A DNA stretch of 64,000 bases, taken from the NCBI RefSeq assembly GCF_040081985.1, contig NZ_JBEBMH010000010.1, positions 124,001 through 188,000 on the forward strand, written 5' to 3'. The stretch comes from Kumtagia yinganensis. Lineage in GTDB: Bacteria > Pseudomonadota > Alphaproteobacteria > Rhizobiales > Rhizobiaceae. Shown here piece by piece: positions 38,795 through 47,397 of this stretch. Position numbers and translations under genes: made by a program. Each line of letters begins with the position of its first letter. Within the stretch, counting starts at the first letter, position 1. A model generated the notes under the pieces. The model saw only the letters and a program-made list of their open reading frames with translations. It was not told where the DNA came from and did not search any database.

Positions 38795-38956
38795 CAAAAC
38801 GGCTCTATGGCCCGTGCCAGGAAGTTTGTGATCGGAAGCATCGTCTCGGCGCCACGGTTGAATGGTTTGGCCTTCTGCACACTATCGCAACATGGCGTTG
38901 GACAGAGGTAACTTACAGTCAACCCGGCGCCCGCCATATCCGGCAACGATGCGGCG

Positions 38957-39586
38957 TCAGTGAGCGCGTTCGGCAAAAACGCCAATGAGGCTCAGATTGT
39001 GGAGGATGATCTGTAGGCCGAGCGCTACCTGCGTCACGCCGAGAACAACCCCGAAAATCTGCAGGGTCGTGCCCGCCCATTTCAGGATCTTAGCGGCGAA
39101 CAGCATCGAAACCCAATCCAGGACGAGGATGAGCAGTACGATACCGATTACCAATATACTGTCCTGCAATTGGCCGTCGGCGAGCGTTGCGAAGACGATC
39201 ACAGCCGCGACGCCTTGAGGCGTGACGATGATAGGGTACGCAACCGGCATCAGCGCAAGGCCGATGTTCTGCTCGAACGCGTCATCCCGATATATGCGGG
39301 ACGGCGTCCCGCCCTGCATCACCGTCTGCAAGGCTACCAGGAACAGGATCGTGCCTCCGGTCAGGGCGAGCACGGGCAGGGAAATCCCGAAATTCTCGAG
39401 CATGGTGCGCCCAAGGAGCCCTGCGACGAGCAGGGCCGCCGCCGAGAACAGGATGGCTCGGCGGGCAATCCGCCGGCGCATTGTGCCATCAAGGCGCTGC
39501 GTCAGATCCCGGAAGGGGACCAATATCTTGATCGGACCCAGCACAAGGAAAAGCATCAGAAAAATCTTGAAGGGGCCGAATTCCAT
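38957..39586 (-). CDS. MarC family integral membrane protein
   Basis: 209 aa with six hydrophobic segments. The N-terminus MEFGPFKIFLMLFLVLGPIKIL with its Pro in the first helix, the IARRAILFSAAALLVAGLLG segment and MPVAYPIIVTPQGVAAVIVFAT are typical of the MarC/UPF0056 family. The family role is unknown despite its name. It is transcribed in the same direction as the second AdiC-like gene, about 160 bases upstream of it, and may share a transcript. Confidence 0.85.
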   Translation of the reverse strand: MEFGPFKIFLMLFLVLGPIKILVPFRDLTQRLDGTMRRRIARRAILFSAAALLVAGLLGRTMLENFGISLPVLALTGGTILFLVALQTVMQGGTPSRIYRDDAFEQNIGLALMPVAYPIIVTPQGVAAVIVFATLADGQLQDSILVIGIVLLILVLDWVSMLFAAKILKWAGTTLQIFGVVLGVTQVALGLQIILHNLSLIGVFAERAH

Positions 39587-39714
39587 CTAACCGCCTTGCT
39601 TCGTCCGAGGCCCGTGCAGCGCGAAATCGAGGCAATTGTGTTTGAAGAGCCCGCTGCCATCTGCGAATGCGTCGGGAGGCGCCGCCGCTTCGCAGCTGGC
39701 GGATCTTAGTCCTG

Positions 39715-39984
39715 TCACAACGATTGCCGCGATTTCCGCAGGAATTGTTCAATCTCGACCTCGAGGCTTGGGATGAGAGCGCGAAAGTCCGCGACCTCCA
39801 TCCTGTTCGCGCCATTCGGAAGCGCTTCGAACCACGACAGGCTGGCGCGCGCGAGCATGTATTCCTCGCAGATCCCGCGAAATGTCTCGTCCTTGAGTAT
39901 CAGGCGGCGAATCAGCGCGCCATCGCCGGGGAAGCGGGCGATGATTTGCGTAAGATCAAGGCGTGCCGCATTCCGGCCAGCCAT
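39715..39984 (-). CDS. Conserved hypothetical protein (89 aa)
   Basis: 89 aa starting MAGRNAARLDLTQIIARFPG, with GGGAGG in good position before the ATG. The protein is alpha-helical and soluble: ILKDETFRGICEEYMLARASL, then EVADFRALIPSLEVEIEQFL. I recall short proteins of this kind near redox or stress genes in rhizobia but cannot name a family. No metal-binding motif is present. It is divergent from the TPR regulator. Confidence 0.6.
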   Translation of the reverse strand: MAGRNAARLDLTQIIARFPGDGALIRRLILKDETFRGICEEYMLARASLSWFEALPNGANRMEVADFRALIPSLEVEIEQFLRKSRQSL

Positions 39985-40165
39985 ATTGCCGCCTCCCGCG
40001 CTCCTGCCCTTACGTTAGCGCACTCCGAGCCGTCACAGATGTTAATCACTGTTTCGAATAGGTTATTGAAGCTGTTTCAAGATCCGAATCGTTCCGCTAT
40101 AGTGTCGAACAAAACCAGAATGGCGGCACGCTTGAATCGCCGCCCGCTTGCTTGCGAGACCGAAC

Positions 40166-41839
40166 ATGACCGATAGGGAGGTCGGTTGGGGGGATAGGAA
40201 GCACGAGCCTTCGCCGCAAATGGTGCGCGAAGCTCTCGCGAGGATATTGGCGTCTCCGGATTTTGACGCCACCGACAGGCTGCGCAATTTTCTGACCTAC
40301 GTCGTCGAAGAGACGCTGCAGGGGCGGCCCTCGCGCATCAAGGGCTACAACATCGCGACCTCGGTATTCGGACGCGACGACAGCTTCGATTCGCAGGTCG
40401 ACTCCATCGTACGTATCGTCGCGGGCCGGTTGCGCCGGTCGTTGGAACACTACTATCTGACAAGCGGGCGAGGCGAGAACATACAAATCCACGTACCCAA
40501 GGGTTCCTACGTTCCCATTTTCGTGGAGATGAACGAAGACCTCTCGGTCGCTGCGCTGCCTCAGGAAGACAGGCGGCCGATCGTGGACAGCTGGCCTTCG
40601 ATATTCGTGGAGGCTTTCACGGAGGAAGGCGATCATTCAGCATTCCCGCACTTCGTAACCGGATTGACCAGATTGCTGGTGGTCGGACTGAGCCGTTTTA
40701 CGGGGCTGCGGATATTTGGCCCTGAGGCGGGAACCCAAACCGAAGGATCCGAAGCGCTGAAGGCCGCCTATGTGCTGCGGGGCGGCGCGGCGATCACTCG
40801 TGAGCGGTTCTGGGTGGATATCGTCCTCGCCGAACAGCGCAGCGGTCGAACGATCTGGGCCGACAGCTTCGAGCGATCCATGAACCCGAGCGAGATATTC
40901 TCGCTGCGCAACGACGTGGCGAACCGTATCGTTCAAATACTGGCCCAGCCCTACGGGATAATAAGCAGCGACCGCGCCAAGGACAGCGAGGGCTCGCCGC
41001 CTGAGCAGCTCGGCAGCTATGGCTGCGTTCTCCATTTTCACCAGTATTGGCGAACATTCGATCCCAAGCTGTTGGCCGAGGTCCGCAGGTGCCTGGAACT
41101 CACGATCAGGCGGGAACCCACCTACGCCGATGCGTTCGCCTGCCTGTCGCTGGTCTATTCTAACACGTACCGTTTCCACGGCGATACGGTTCCGCCGGAT
41201 TCCGATCTGCTGGACCGTGCCCTCGCCCTGGCCGACCGCGCGGTCGAACTGGCTCCGAACTCAAGCTGGAGCCACTATGCGCGGTCGCTGGCTTATTGGT
41301 TCATCTACGATCTCGACTCGAGCATAGCCTCCCTTGAAGCTGCTCGGGCAATCAATCCCAACGATACGGCGATAACCGCCGATCTTGGACAGAGATACGC
41401 GATGCTGGGAAAGTGGGACAAGGCGGTCCCGCTTCTCGAAGATTCCTATGCACGCAACCCCGCCCAGCCCGGCGGGTACAGGATCGGCCTCTTCCTCTTC
41501 CACTACGCGCATGGCCGGTTCGAGGAAGCTCTGATGCAAGCCAGGAAGATGGGCAGCTTTGTGGTCTACGGCCCGGTCGCAGTGGCCATGGCTGCCGCCA
41601 AACTCGGATACGAGGAGGAAGCGGCCCGCGCCGTCAGGCGCATCTTGGCCATCGATCCGGAATATGGTGACCACGTCCTGCTGGATCTGGAAAAGCGCAG
41701 TCTGCATCCGGATCTTGCCCGGATGGTGGTCGATGGCTTGCGCAAGGCCGGGCTGCCGGGGCGCGATATGTCGAAAACCGTGGTCACCAAGACCTTTGGC
41801 GAGCAGCGCCGCCGGGGTCCCTACGGTGAAGGCCAATAG
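40166..41839 (+). CDS. Winged-helix-like N-terminal domain plus TPR regulatory protein
   Basis: 557 aa from MTDREVGWGD. Residues about 20-120 form the block FLTYVVEETLQGRPSRIKGYNIATSVFGRDDSFDSQVDSIVRIVAGRLRR, followed by VPKGSYVPIF. This is a module widespread in rhizobial adenylate-cyclase-like or TPR regulators and probably a DNA- or ligand-binding unit. The middle part (ETG...EIFSLRNDVANRIV) resembles the TolB-like region of such proteins. Residues about 300-520 show TPR helices (WDKAVPLLEDSYARNPAQPGGYRIGL). No cyclase domain or membrane segment is visible. It lies between the decarboxylase and ADI clusters and could regulate either; this is inference. Confidence 0.65.
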   Translation: MTDREVGWGDRKHEPSPQMVREALARILASPDFDATDRLRNFLTYVVEETLQGRPSRIKGYNIATSVFGRDDSFDSQVDSIVRIVAGRLRRSLEHYYLTSGRGENIQIHVPKGSYVPIFVEMNEDLSVAALPQEDRRPIVDSWPSIFVEAFTEEGDHSAFPHFVTGLTRLLVVGLSRFTGLRIFGPEAGTQTEGSEALKAAYVLRGGAAITRERFWVDIVLAEQRSGRTIWADSFERSMNPSEIFSLRNDVANRIVQILAQPYGIISSDRAKDSEGSPPEQLGSYGCVLHFHQYWRTFDPKLLAEVRRCLELTIRREPTYADAFACLSLVYSNTYRFHGDTVPPDSDLLDRALALADRAVELAPNSSWSHYARSLAYWFIYDLDSSIASLEAARAINPNDTAITADLGQRYAMLGKWDKAVPLLEDSYARNPAQPGGYRIGLFLFHYAHGRFEEALMQARKMGSFVVYGPVAVAMAAAKLGYEEEAARAVRRILAIDPEYGDHVLLDLEKRSLHPDLARMVVDGLRKAGLPGRDMSKTVVTKTFGEQRRRGPYGEGQ

Positions 41840-41952
41840 CGGGCACAATTCAAGGCTTACAGTAATTTACGCGGCCACACTCGATTCCGCCGTCGCCTTC
41901 CGTCTATAGGGTACGTTCGGGGATTCCGGCGGGGAAAACGGGTAGCAGTGCC

Positions 41953-42402
41953 ATGGACAATCAGATTCACCCGGTGGCTATCGAGCACCTCCCTCCTTTT
42001 GTGACTGCGCCGGGCCAACCCGACATCCTTTTCAACGTCATGGTCGTTATCCTGATCGTGATGGTCGTGCTTCTCGGCGCCTTCTATTTCCGGCTTCACG
42101 CATTGCCCGAGCGCATGGCGCACCGGGCGAACCGGACGCAGATCGAGATCATCGGCGTGCTCGCCCTGATTTCCCTGTTCACCCACAACCATCTGTTCTG
42201 GATCGCCGGATTGCTCCTGGCGATGGTTCAGTTCCCGGACTTTAGAACTCCAATGGTTTCGATAGCGGATTCCCTGAACCGCATTGCCAGCCGCTACGAT
42301 CAACCGGAACAATCGCCTGATTTGGCGGCGCAGGCTGATGTCGCTGTTCCTCCAACCGGCGAGCAGACTGCCACACCGATTGTTTCCGACGGAAAGGCGT
42401 GA
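41953..42402 (+). CDS. DUF3302-like inner membrane protein
   Basis: 149 aa with two membrane segments, FNVMVVILIVMVVLLGAFYFRL (about 27-48) and ISLFTHNHLFWIAGLLLAMVQF (about 72-95). The pair LHALPERMAHRANRTQ and ALISLFTHNHLFW matches the layout of the small DUF3302 proteins (E. coli YiaW/YibI) that accompany HlyD-type partners. The C-terminal tail is hydrophilic. It ends 3 bases before the HlyD gene, so the two act together. No function is established. Confidence 0.6.
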   Translation: MDNQIHPVAIEHLPPFVTAPGQPDILFNVMVVILIVMVVLLGAFYFRLHALPERMAHRANRTQIEIIGVLALISLFTHNHLFWIAGLLLAMVQFPDFRTPMVSIADSLNRIASRYDQPEQSPDLAAQADVAVPPTGEQTATPIVSDGKA

Positions 42403-42405
42403 AAC

Positions 42406-43638
42406 ATGGTTGAGTTGTTTCTGTGCTCGCTGCTGACGATCTTTCCGGACTTCCTTTTCCGCCGACTCGTTCAGGGCAAACGGATTGGCCGAGAAATTAC
42501 GATCTACACCGTCTGGTACGAATTGCGGTACGGGATCACCGCTTGCCTCGTCCTCACCATCTCGCTGATCACCCTCATCTTCTATTTTCATCCGGCAAGC
42601 AGCAACGTCACGGCGGCCTTTCGCACGGTCACGATCCTGACGGAGAAGCCGGGTCGCGTCGCCGAGGTCTATGTCAAGCTCAACCAAGAGGTGAAGGCTG
42701 GAGAGCCGCTGTTCCGTCTCGACAGCACCCAAGAGGAAGCGGCGGTAGAGACTGCGCGTCGTCGGGTCGCCGAGATAGAGGCGCAGCTTGAAGTGTCGAA
42801 GATGCAGCTCATTGCCGCCGATGCCCAGATAACACAGGCCGAGGCGGCCTATAGGCAAGCAGTCGACGAGCTCGATACAAAGACAGAGCTGATGAAGCGA
42901 AACGCCAATGTTGTAACCCAGCGCGAGTTGGAACGGCTTCAGGTGGCTGTCAACGGACGTGAAGGCGGACTCGGAGAAGCGAGGGCTAACAAGGAGGTCC
43001 TGCAAACCGAGATCGTAACACTCTTGCCGGCGCAAAAGGCCAGTGCCGAGGCCGCGCTCGCGCAAGCCCAGGTCGAGTTGGACAAGACCGTCGTGCGCGC
43101 CGGCGTAACCGGGATCGTTCAGCAGTTCGCCCTGCGGGCTGGTGACATCGTCAGCCCGGTGCTCCGCTCCGCCGGCATTCTTGTGCCGACCTCAGATAGA
43201 CGGATGGGATTCATCGGAGGATTTTTGCAGATCGAAGCACAGGTCATGAAGGTTGGGATGATTGCCGAGGCTACTTGCGCAGCAAAGCCATTTACAATCA
43301 TTCCGATGGTCGTAACCGAAATCCAGGACGTGATCGCATCCGGCCAGGTTAGACCAACCGATCAACTGGTCGATATATCGCAGATTAGCCAGCCAGGGAC
43401 ACTTACGGTCTATCTCGAACCTCTCTATCCCGGCTTGGTTGACGACATTCCGCTGGGCAGCAGTTGTGTTGCCAATGCCTACACGAACAATCACGATGCC
43501 CTCGCAGACCCGAACATCAGCACCGGGCGCTGGCTCTATCTGCACCTGGTCGACGCCGTCGGGCTCGTCCATGCCCTGTTGCTTCGGCTCCAGGCAATCC
43601 TGCTCCCGATACAGACGCTCGTTCTCAGCGGTCACTGA
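42406..43638 (+). CDS. HlyD-family membrane fusion protein (YiaV/YibH-like)
   Basis: 410 aa. One N-terminal membrane segment lies around residues 45-65 (ACLVLTISLITLIFYF). The lipoyl half-motif GRVAEVYVKLNQEVKAGEPLFRLDS is followed by a long coiled coil (about 110-215: EAAVETARRRVAEIEAQLEVSKMQL) and a beta-barrel after VRAGVTGIVQQFALRAGDIV. Such proteins link inner membrane transporters to the periplasm. The DUF3302 partner is upstream and a SulP gene is 9 bases downstream. There is no ABC or MFS pump nearby. Confidence 0.8.
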   Translation: MVELFLCSLLTIFPDFLFRRLVQGKRIGREITIYTVWYELRYGITACLVLTISLITLIFYFHPASSNVTAAFRTVTILTEKPGRVAEVYVKLNQEVKAGEPLFRLDSTQEEAAVETARRRVAEIEAQLEVSKMQLIAADAQITQAEAAYRQAVDELDTKTELMKRNANVVTQRELERLQVAVNGREGGLGEARANKEVLQTEIVTLLPAQKASAEAALAQAQVELDKTVVRAGVTGIVQQFALRAGDIVSPVLRSAGILVPTSDRRMGFIGGFLQIEAQVMKVGMIAEATCAAKPFTIIPMVVTEIQDVIASGQVRPTDQLVDISQISQPGTLTVYLEPLYPGLVDDIPLGSSCVANAYTNNHDALADPNISTGRWLYLHLVDAVGLVHALLLRLQAILLPIQTLVLSGH

Positions 43639-43647
43639 CAAGGCAGC

Positions 43648-45366
43648 GTGCCGGAGATGACGCTTAATCTCCAGTCTTTGCCATTCGCCCAGGGGCTTCG
43701 GGGTTATCAAATGTCATGGCTGCGCCATGACATCTCGGCCGGGCTGGCGATAGCCGCCGTCGGCCTACCGAGCGCGATAGCGTACCCGGCGATTGCGGGG
43801 CTGCCTCCGGAAACAGGGCTCTATGCCAGCATCACACCGCTTGTCGCCTACGCGCTGTTCGGGCCTTCCCGGCAACTCATCGTCGGACCCGATGCCGCGA
43901 CGATGACGGTGCTGGCGGCAGCCATGGCGGCGGTTCTGGCAGCCGCTCCGGAGGCCGACCGCGTCGCCGTCGCGGCAACCATGGCGCTGTGCGTCGGTGC
44001 CTTCTGCCTGCTGGCCCGAGCACTCCACCTCGGCATCATCGCAAGCTTTCTCTCGCGGCCCATCCTGATCGGCTTCTTCGCCGGCATCTCGCTGTCGATC
44101 ATGATCGGACAGATCAAGAGAGTAACCGGCGTGCCTATCGATGCCGATGGGCTGATCTCGCCCCTGGTCGAACTTGCCCGGAAGGCAAACCTGATCCACT
44201 GGCCTTCCCTGTTGCTTGCAGCGGCCATGTTCGCCCTATTGCAGGCCTCTTCGGCCTTGCGCTCACCCATTCCGGGCCCGGTGATCGTCGTTGTAATCTC
44301 CGTGCTGCTGTCGCTCTTGTTCGACTTTCAAGGGCATGGAATTGATGTCGTCGGCGACGTCCCCTCCGCCCTTCCCTCGCTGCATCTTCCGGCGCTTAAC
44401 GGACTTCCGTTCGATCTGATCCTTTCCGGATCGGCCGCCATCTTCCTGGTGAGCTTCGGCGCTGGCATCGTCACGGCGCGCAGCTTCGGCGCGCGCGGCG
44501 GCTACCGGGTCGACGCCGACGGCGAGCTTGTCGGTTTCGGCGCCGCCAATGTTGCGGCCGGTCTGTTCGGCACGTTCCCGGTCACGGCATCGGATTCCAG
44601 AACCGCCATCAATGCCAATGTGGGCGGACGCTCGCAAATGGCGAGCATCGTCGCGGCCGCGGCGCTGGTCGCCACCCTGCTCTTCCTCAGCGACGCCTTG
44701 AGGATCCTGCCCGTGCCGGCGCTTGGCGCAATTCTCGTCTCCGCTGCCATCAGCCTGATCGATCTCAGTGCGCTCCGGCAGATCTGGCGCATCAGTCCGA
44801 TTGAGTTCGTGTTCGCGCTGTTTGCGCTGTTCGGGCCGATTGGCCTTGGCGTGCTCTATGGAGTTATGATCGCCATCGGCGCGACGCTGCTCTACATCCT
44901 GCGCCAGATGATGTTTCCGCGCGAAGCCATGCTCGGCCGGATACCGGGCCGCGACGGCTTCTACAAGCTGCATCGCAGTCCTTCGGCCCGCGCCGTTCCG
45001 GGCCTTGCCATCACCATCGTTCAAGGCAGCCTGCTTTTCTTCAATTCGGACTACGTGGAGAAGCGGCTGCGCGAAATCGCCGAGACGCTGGCCGCCGACA
45101 CCAAATGGTTCGTGCTCGATGCCAGCGCAATCGCGCAAATCGACAGCACGGGCGCCACCATGCTCGGCGACTTCGCCGCCGATCTCGCCAAGCGGGGCAT
45201 AGCCGTTGGCTTGGCGGAGTTGCACGCCGACGCCCGGGCATTGCTGGGACGCGCCGGCGTCCTGGCCAGCATCGGCCCCGAAATGATCTTCGACGACCTC
45301 GACGATGCCTTTCGTGCCTTCGAGGCGCGAGGCAGTGGCACATCGGGATCACCAATGCCGTCGTAG
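43648..45366 (+). CDS. SulP family anion transporter with STAS domain
   Basis: 572 aa, with a GTG start at 43648 (an ATG at 43657 is possible). The N-terminal 400 residues hold about 12-14 membrane helices, including the SulP signature GLPSAIAYPAIAGLPPETGLYAS and TARSFGARGGYRVDADGEL. The C-terminal STAS domain (about 455-560) contains FVLDASAIAQIDSTGATML. SulP proteins move sulfate, bicarbonate or C4 anions. The substrate cannot be told from sequence alone. Its close packing with the HlyD gene is of unknown meaning. Confidence 0.88.
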   Translation: MPEMTLNLQSLPFAQGLRGYQMSWLRHDISAGLAIAAVGLPSAIAYPAIAGLPPETGLYASITPLVAYALFGPSRQLIVGPDAATMTVLAAAMAAVLAAAPEADRVAVAATMALCVGAFCLLARALHLGIIASFLSRPILIGFFAGISLSIMIGQIKRVTGVPIDADGLISPLVELARKANLIHWPSLLLAAAMFALLQASSALRSPIPGPVIVVVISVLLSLLFDFQGHGIDVVGDVPSALPSLHLPALNGLPFDLILSGSAAIFLVSFGAGIVTARSFGARGGYRVDADGELVGFGAANVAAGLFGTFPVTASDSRTAINANVGGRSQMASIVAAAALVATLLFLSDALRILPVPALGAILVSAAISLIDLSALRQIWRISPIEFVFALFALFGPIGLGVLYGVMIAIGATLLYILRQMMFPREAMLGRIPGRDGFYKLHRSPSARAVPGLAITIVQGSLLFFNSDYVEKRLREIAETLAADTKWFVLDASAIAQIDSTGATMLGDFAADLAKRGIAVGLAELHADARALLGRAGVLASIGPEMIFDDLDDAFRAFEARGSGTSGSPMPS

Positions 45367-45392
45367 CACGGCTTCACAGCGAGGGAGCAGAA

Positions 45393-46274
45393 ATGAGCAA
45401 GAAAAAGAACAAGAAGCCCGACCAGGAACTGGCGGACAAAAACGCCGAACCGGCGGATGCACAGGCTGCCGCCGTCAGCGACGACGCACCGGCAAAGGAA
45501 AAGTCCAGCGGCAAATACGCCAAGGAACTTGCCCGCCTGCAGGTCGAACTCGCCCATCTGCAGGCATGGGTCAAGTCAACCGGCGCGCGCGTGGTGATCA
45601 TCTTCGAGGGGCGGGACGCCGCCGGCAAGGGTGGCCTTATCCGGCGCATCACGGAGCGCCTCAGCCCTCGCATATTCCGGATCGTCGCACTGCCGGCCCC
45701 GTCCGACCGCGAGAAATCGCAAATCTATATGCAGCGTTACATCCGCCACCTGCCGGCTGCCGGCGAGGTCGTGATCTTCGACCGGAGCTGGTACAACCGG
45801 CCTGGCGTGGAACGTGTGATGGGCTTTTGTTCCGACAAACAGGCGCAACGGTTTCTGGAACTATGCCCCGCATTCGAGGCTGCGATCGTCGAGTCGGGCA
45901 TCACGCTGCTGAAATATTTCCTGACCGTCAGCGAAGACGAGCAGGAGAAACGTTTCCGCCGGCGCATAGAAGACCCGTTGCGCCAGTGGAAGCTGAGCCC
46001 GATGGATCTCGAATCCTATCGACGCTGGTGGGATTACTCGAAGGCCTATGACGAAATGATCCGCCTCACCAACACGCCTCACGCGCCGTGGTGGATCGTG
46101 CAATCTGACGACAAGAAGAAGGCGCGGATCAACTGCATCACGCACCTTTTGAAGGCCCTGCCCTACGAGCCGCCGAAATTCGAGGAGCCGAAGCTCGGCA
46201 AGCGGCAGAAGCGGCCTGACGACTACGTCGAGGATACGTCCCCACGCAACTTCGTGCCGGATGTTTTGGCGTAA
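45393..46274 (+). CDS. ppk2: Polyphosphate kinase 2 (PPK2)
   Basis: 293 aa from the ATG at 45393, with GAGGGAG upstream. A Lys/Glu/Ala-rich N-terminal tail (1-40) precedes the PPK2 domain. Walker A is EGRDAAGKGGLIRR, Walker B is VIFDRSWYNRPGVE with the lid-region arginines, followed by the conserved EDPLRQWKLSPMDLESYRRWWDYSKAYDEM. It uses polyphosphate to make GTP/ATP, class I or II. A strong bidirectional hairpin follows 13 bases later. The context suggests stress energy supply, as an inference. Confidence 0.92.
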   Translation: MSKKKNKKPDQELADKNAEPADAQAAAVSDDAPAKEKSSGKYAKELARLQVELAHLQAWVKSTGARVVIIFEGRDAAGKGGLIRRITERLSPRIFRIVALPAPSDREKSQIYMQRYIRHLPAAGEVVIFDRSWYNRPGVERVMGFCSDKQAQRFLELCPAFEAAIVESGITLLKYFLTVSEDEQEKRFRRRIEDPLRQWKLSPMDLESYRRWWDYSKAYDEMIRLTNTPHAPWWIVQSDDKKKARINCITHLLKALPYEPPKFEEPKLGKRQKRPDDYVEDTSPRNFVPDVLA

Positions 46275-46286
46275 TTTTGGTGCAGG

Positions 46287-46313
46287 AATGAGCCCGCCCT
46301 GAGCGGGCTCATT
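46287..46313. terminator. Bidirectional hairpin between ppk2 and a convergent gene
   Basis: AATGAGCCCGC (46287-46297) and GCGGGCTCATT (46303-46313) are perfectly complementary over 11 bp with a 5-base loop. It separates the ppk2 stop from the convergent gene ending at 46320, so it can serve both transcripts. Confidence 0.7.
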
Positions 46314-46319
46314 CGTCTG

Positions 46320-46790
46320 TCACTTCGTTTCGGGAGCCCAGCTCAGGAAGAAGCCGACATCGCCGGGCATGCCTCCCGGGAAATTGATGATCATTGCCTT
46401 GAGTTTGTATCCCTGCGGCTTGCCGAAGGTTTGATAGCGGTCGAAGAACTCCTTGGCTTTGCCCTGCAACGTCTGCGGCCAGGCAGGATCGTTGCTGTTG
46501 ATCGCGCGGCCGCTGTCCGTGCAGAGTTCCGACGGGAAGCTGTAGACCATCGCCTCGAGCTTGCCTGCCTCGACCGCGTTCATGACGAGGCGCCGCACGG
46601 TGGCGATCTCCTCCTCGGTCACCTGGTGGCTCAGGAACTCGTCCGTGAACTTGGTGAGTTCCTTCTGCTTGGCGTCTTGTTCCTTTCGGTACTGCGATAC
46701 CTTTTCCATCTCCTTTTCGAGCAGCTTCTGGCGAAGCTGCGCGGCGGATACTGGAGGAGCGCTCGGGTCGGTCGATTTGTCTGAAGCCAT
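46320..46790 (-). CDS. Conserved hypothetical protein (156 aa)
   Basis: 156 aa with no signal peptide or membrane segment. A charged N-terminal coiled coil (LRQKLLEKEMEKVSQYRKEQDAKQKELTKF) leads into a globular part with VRRLVMNAVEAGKLEAMVYSFPSELCTDSGRAINS and ends PGDVGFFLSWAPETK. It is single-gene and convergent with ppk2, preceded by a weak GGA site. I do not recognise the family. Confidence 0.65.
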   Translation of the reverse strand: MASDKSTDPSAPPVSAAQLRQKLLEKEMEKVSQYRKEQDAKQKELTKFTDEFLSHQVTEEEIATVRRLVMNAVEAGKLEAMVYSFPSELCTDSGRAINSNDPAWPQTLQGKAKEFFDRYQTFGKPQGYKLKAMIINFPGGMPGDVGFFLSWAPETK

Positions 46791-46964
46791 GTCGATAGGT
46801 CCGGTCAGGGTTTCCGATGTTACAGATTACCACGGCAACTGCGGTATTTTGCAACAGTCCTGCGAAGCCAAATCGAAGATACGGTAATATACGCACCGGC
46901 CGTGCCACCAGATGCCTGGCAGGAGGAGCCGGACGGGGTCGATAGACGGCCGCAGCGCTTAAGA

Positions 46965-46979
46965 TCAACTTCAAGTTGA
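46965..46979. promoter_or_regulatory. 15-base palindrome upstream of the arc operon
   Basis: TCAACTT-C-AAGTTGA is a perfect dyad about 420 bases before arcA. Dyads of this size are usual for dimeric regulators. No regulator family is assigned. Confidence 0.35.
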
Positions 46980-47071
46980 GCGCGTGATCGGGCCGGACCC
47001 GGCTGACGGTTGCACACCGTAAAGTACGTTCGACTGGATCGGTACAGGTAAAGCCTAGTAATTAACCCTGC

Positions 47072-47091
47072 GCGGCCTATGAATAGGCCGC
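47072..47091 (+). promoter_or_regulatory. Hairpin in the arcA leader region
   Basis: GCGGCCTA (47072-47079) and TAGGCCGC (47084-47091) pair perfectly with a TGAA loop, about 310 bases before arcA. There is no T-run, so an attenuator or mRNA stabiliser is possible but not shown. Confidence 0.35.
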
Positions 47092-47397
47092 TCTCCGTAC
47101 AATTGTAGCGACCGGCGTTGCCGACCCACACGGTTCGGCAATGTCCATTGCGTCCGGGCTTGAGGAGGCTGGTCTGACAGCGAGAGAAATCTGCTGCGAC
47201 GGAGGTGCAATCGGAACAGTCTTCTCGCGAGCAACGCAAGGGCCTGGGGCTGGATGAAGGTTGCCACGACGCCGGCAGGTCTCGGGAGGTCTGCTGCTGG
47301 GTTCGATCAAGCTCGACACTGTTCGTCCCGGCATCTCGGACTCGTTGCGACGATCCGGTGATCCAATGTTCGTAGACGGCAAGTCAGGAGGAGACTG

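Larger units (their letters stand above)
46791..47397. other. Regulatory region upstream of arcA
   Basis: About 600 bases without a gene. It holds a perfect palindrome TCAACTTCAAGTTGA at 46965-46979 and a perfect hairpin at 47072-47091, both listed separately. It should carry the arc operon promoter. No clear FNR (TTGAT-N4-ATCAA) or ArgR box was found by eye. Confidence 0.5.

Noticed and set aside
46965..46979. SoxR or FNR box upstream of arcA
   Set aside because: The dyad TCAACTT-C-AAGTTGA does not match the SoxR box or TTGAT-N4-ATCAA, so no regulator was assigned.
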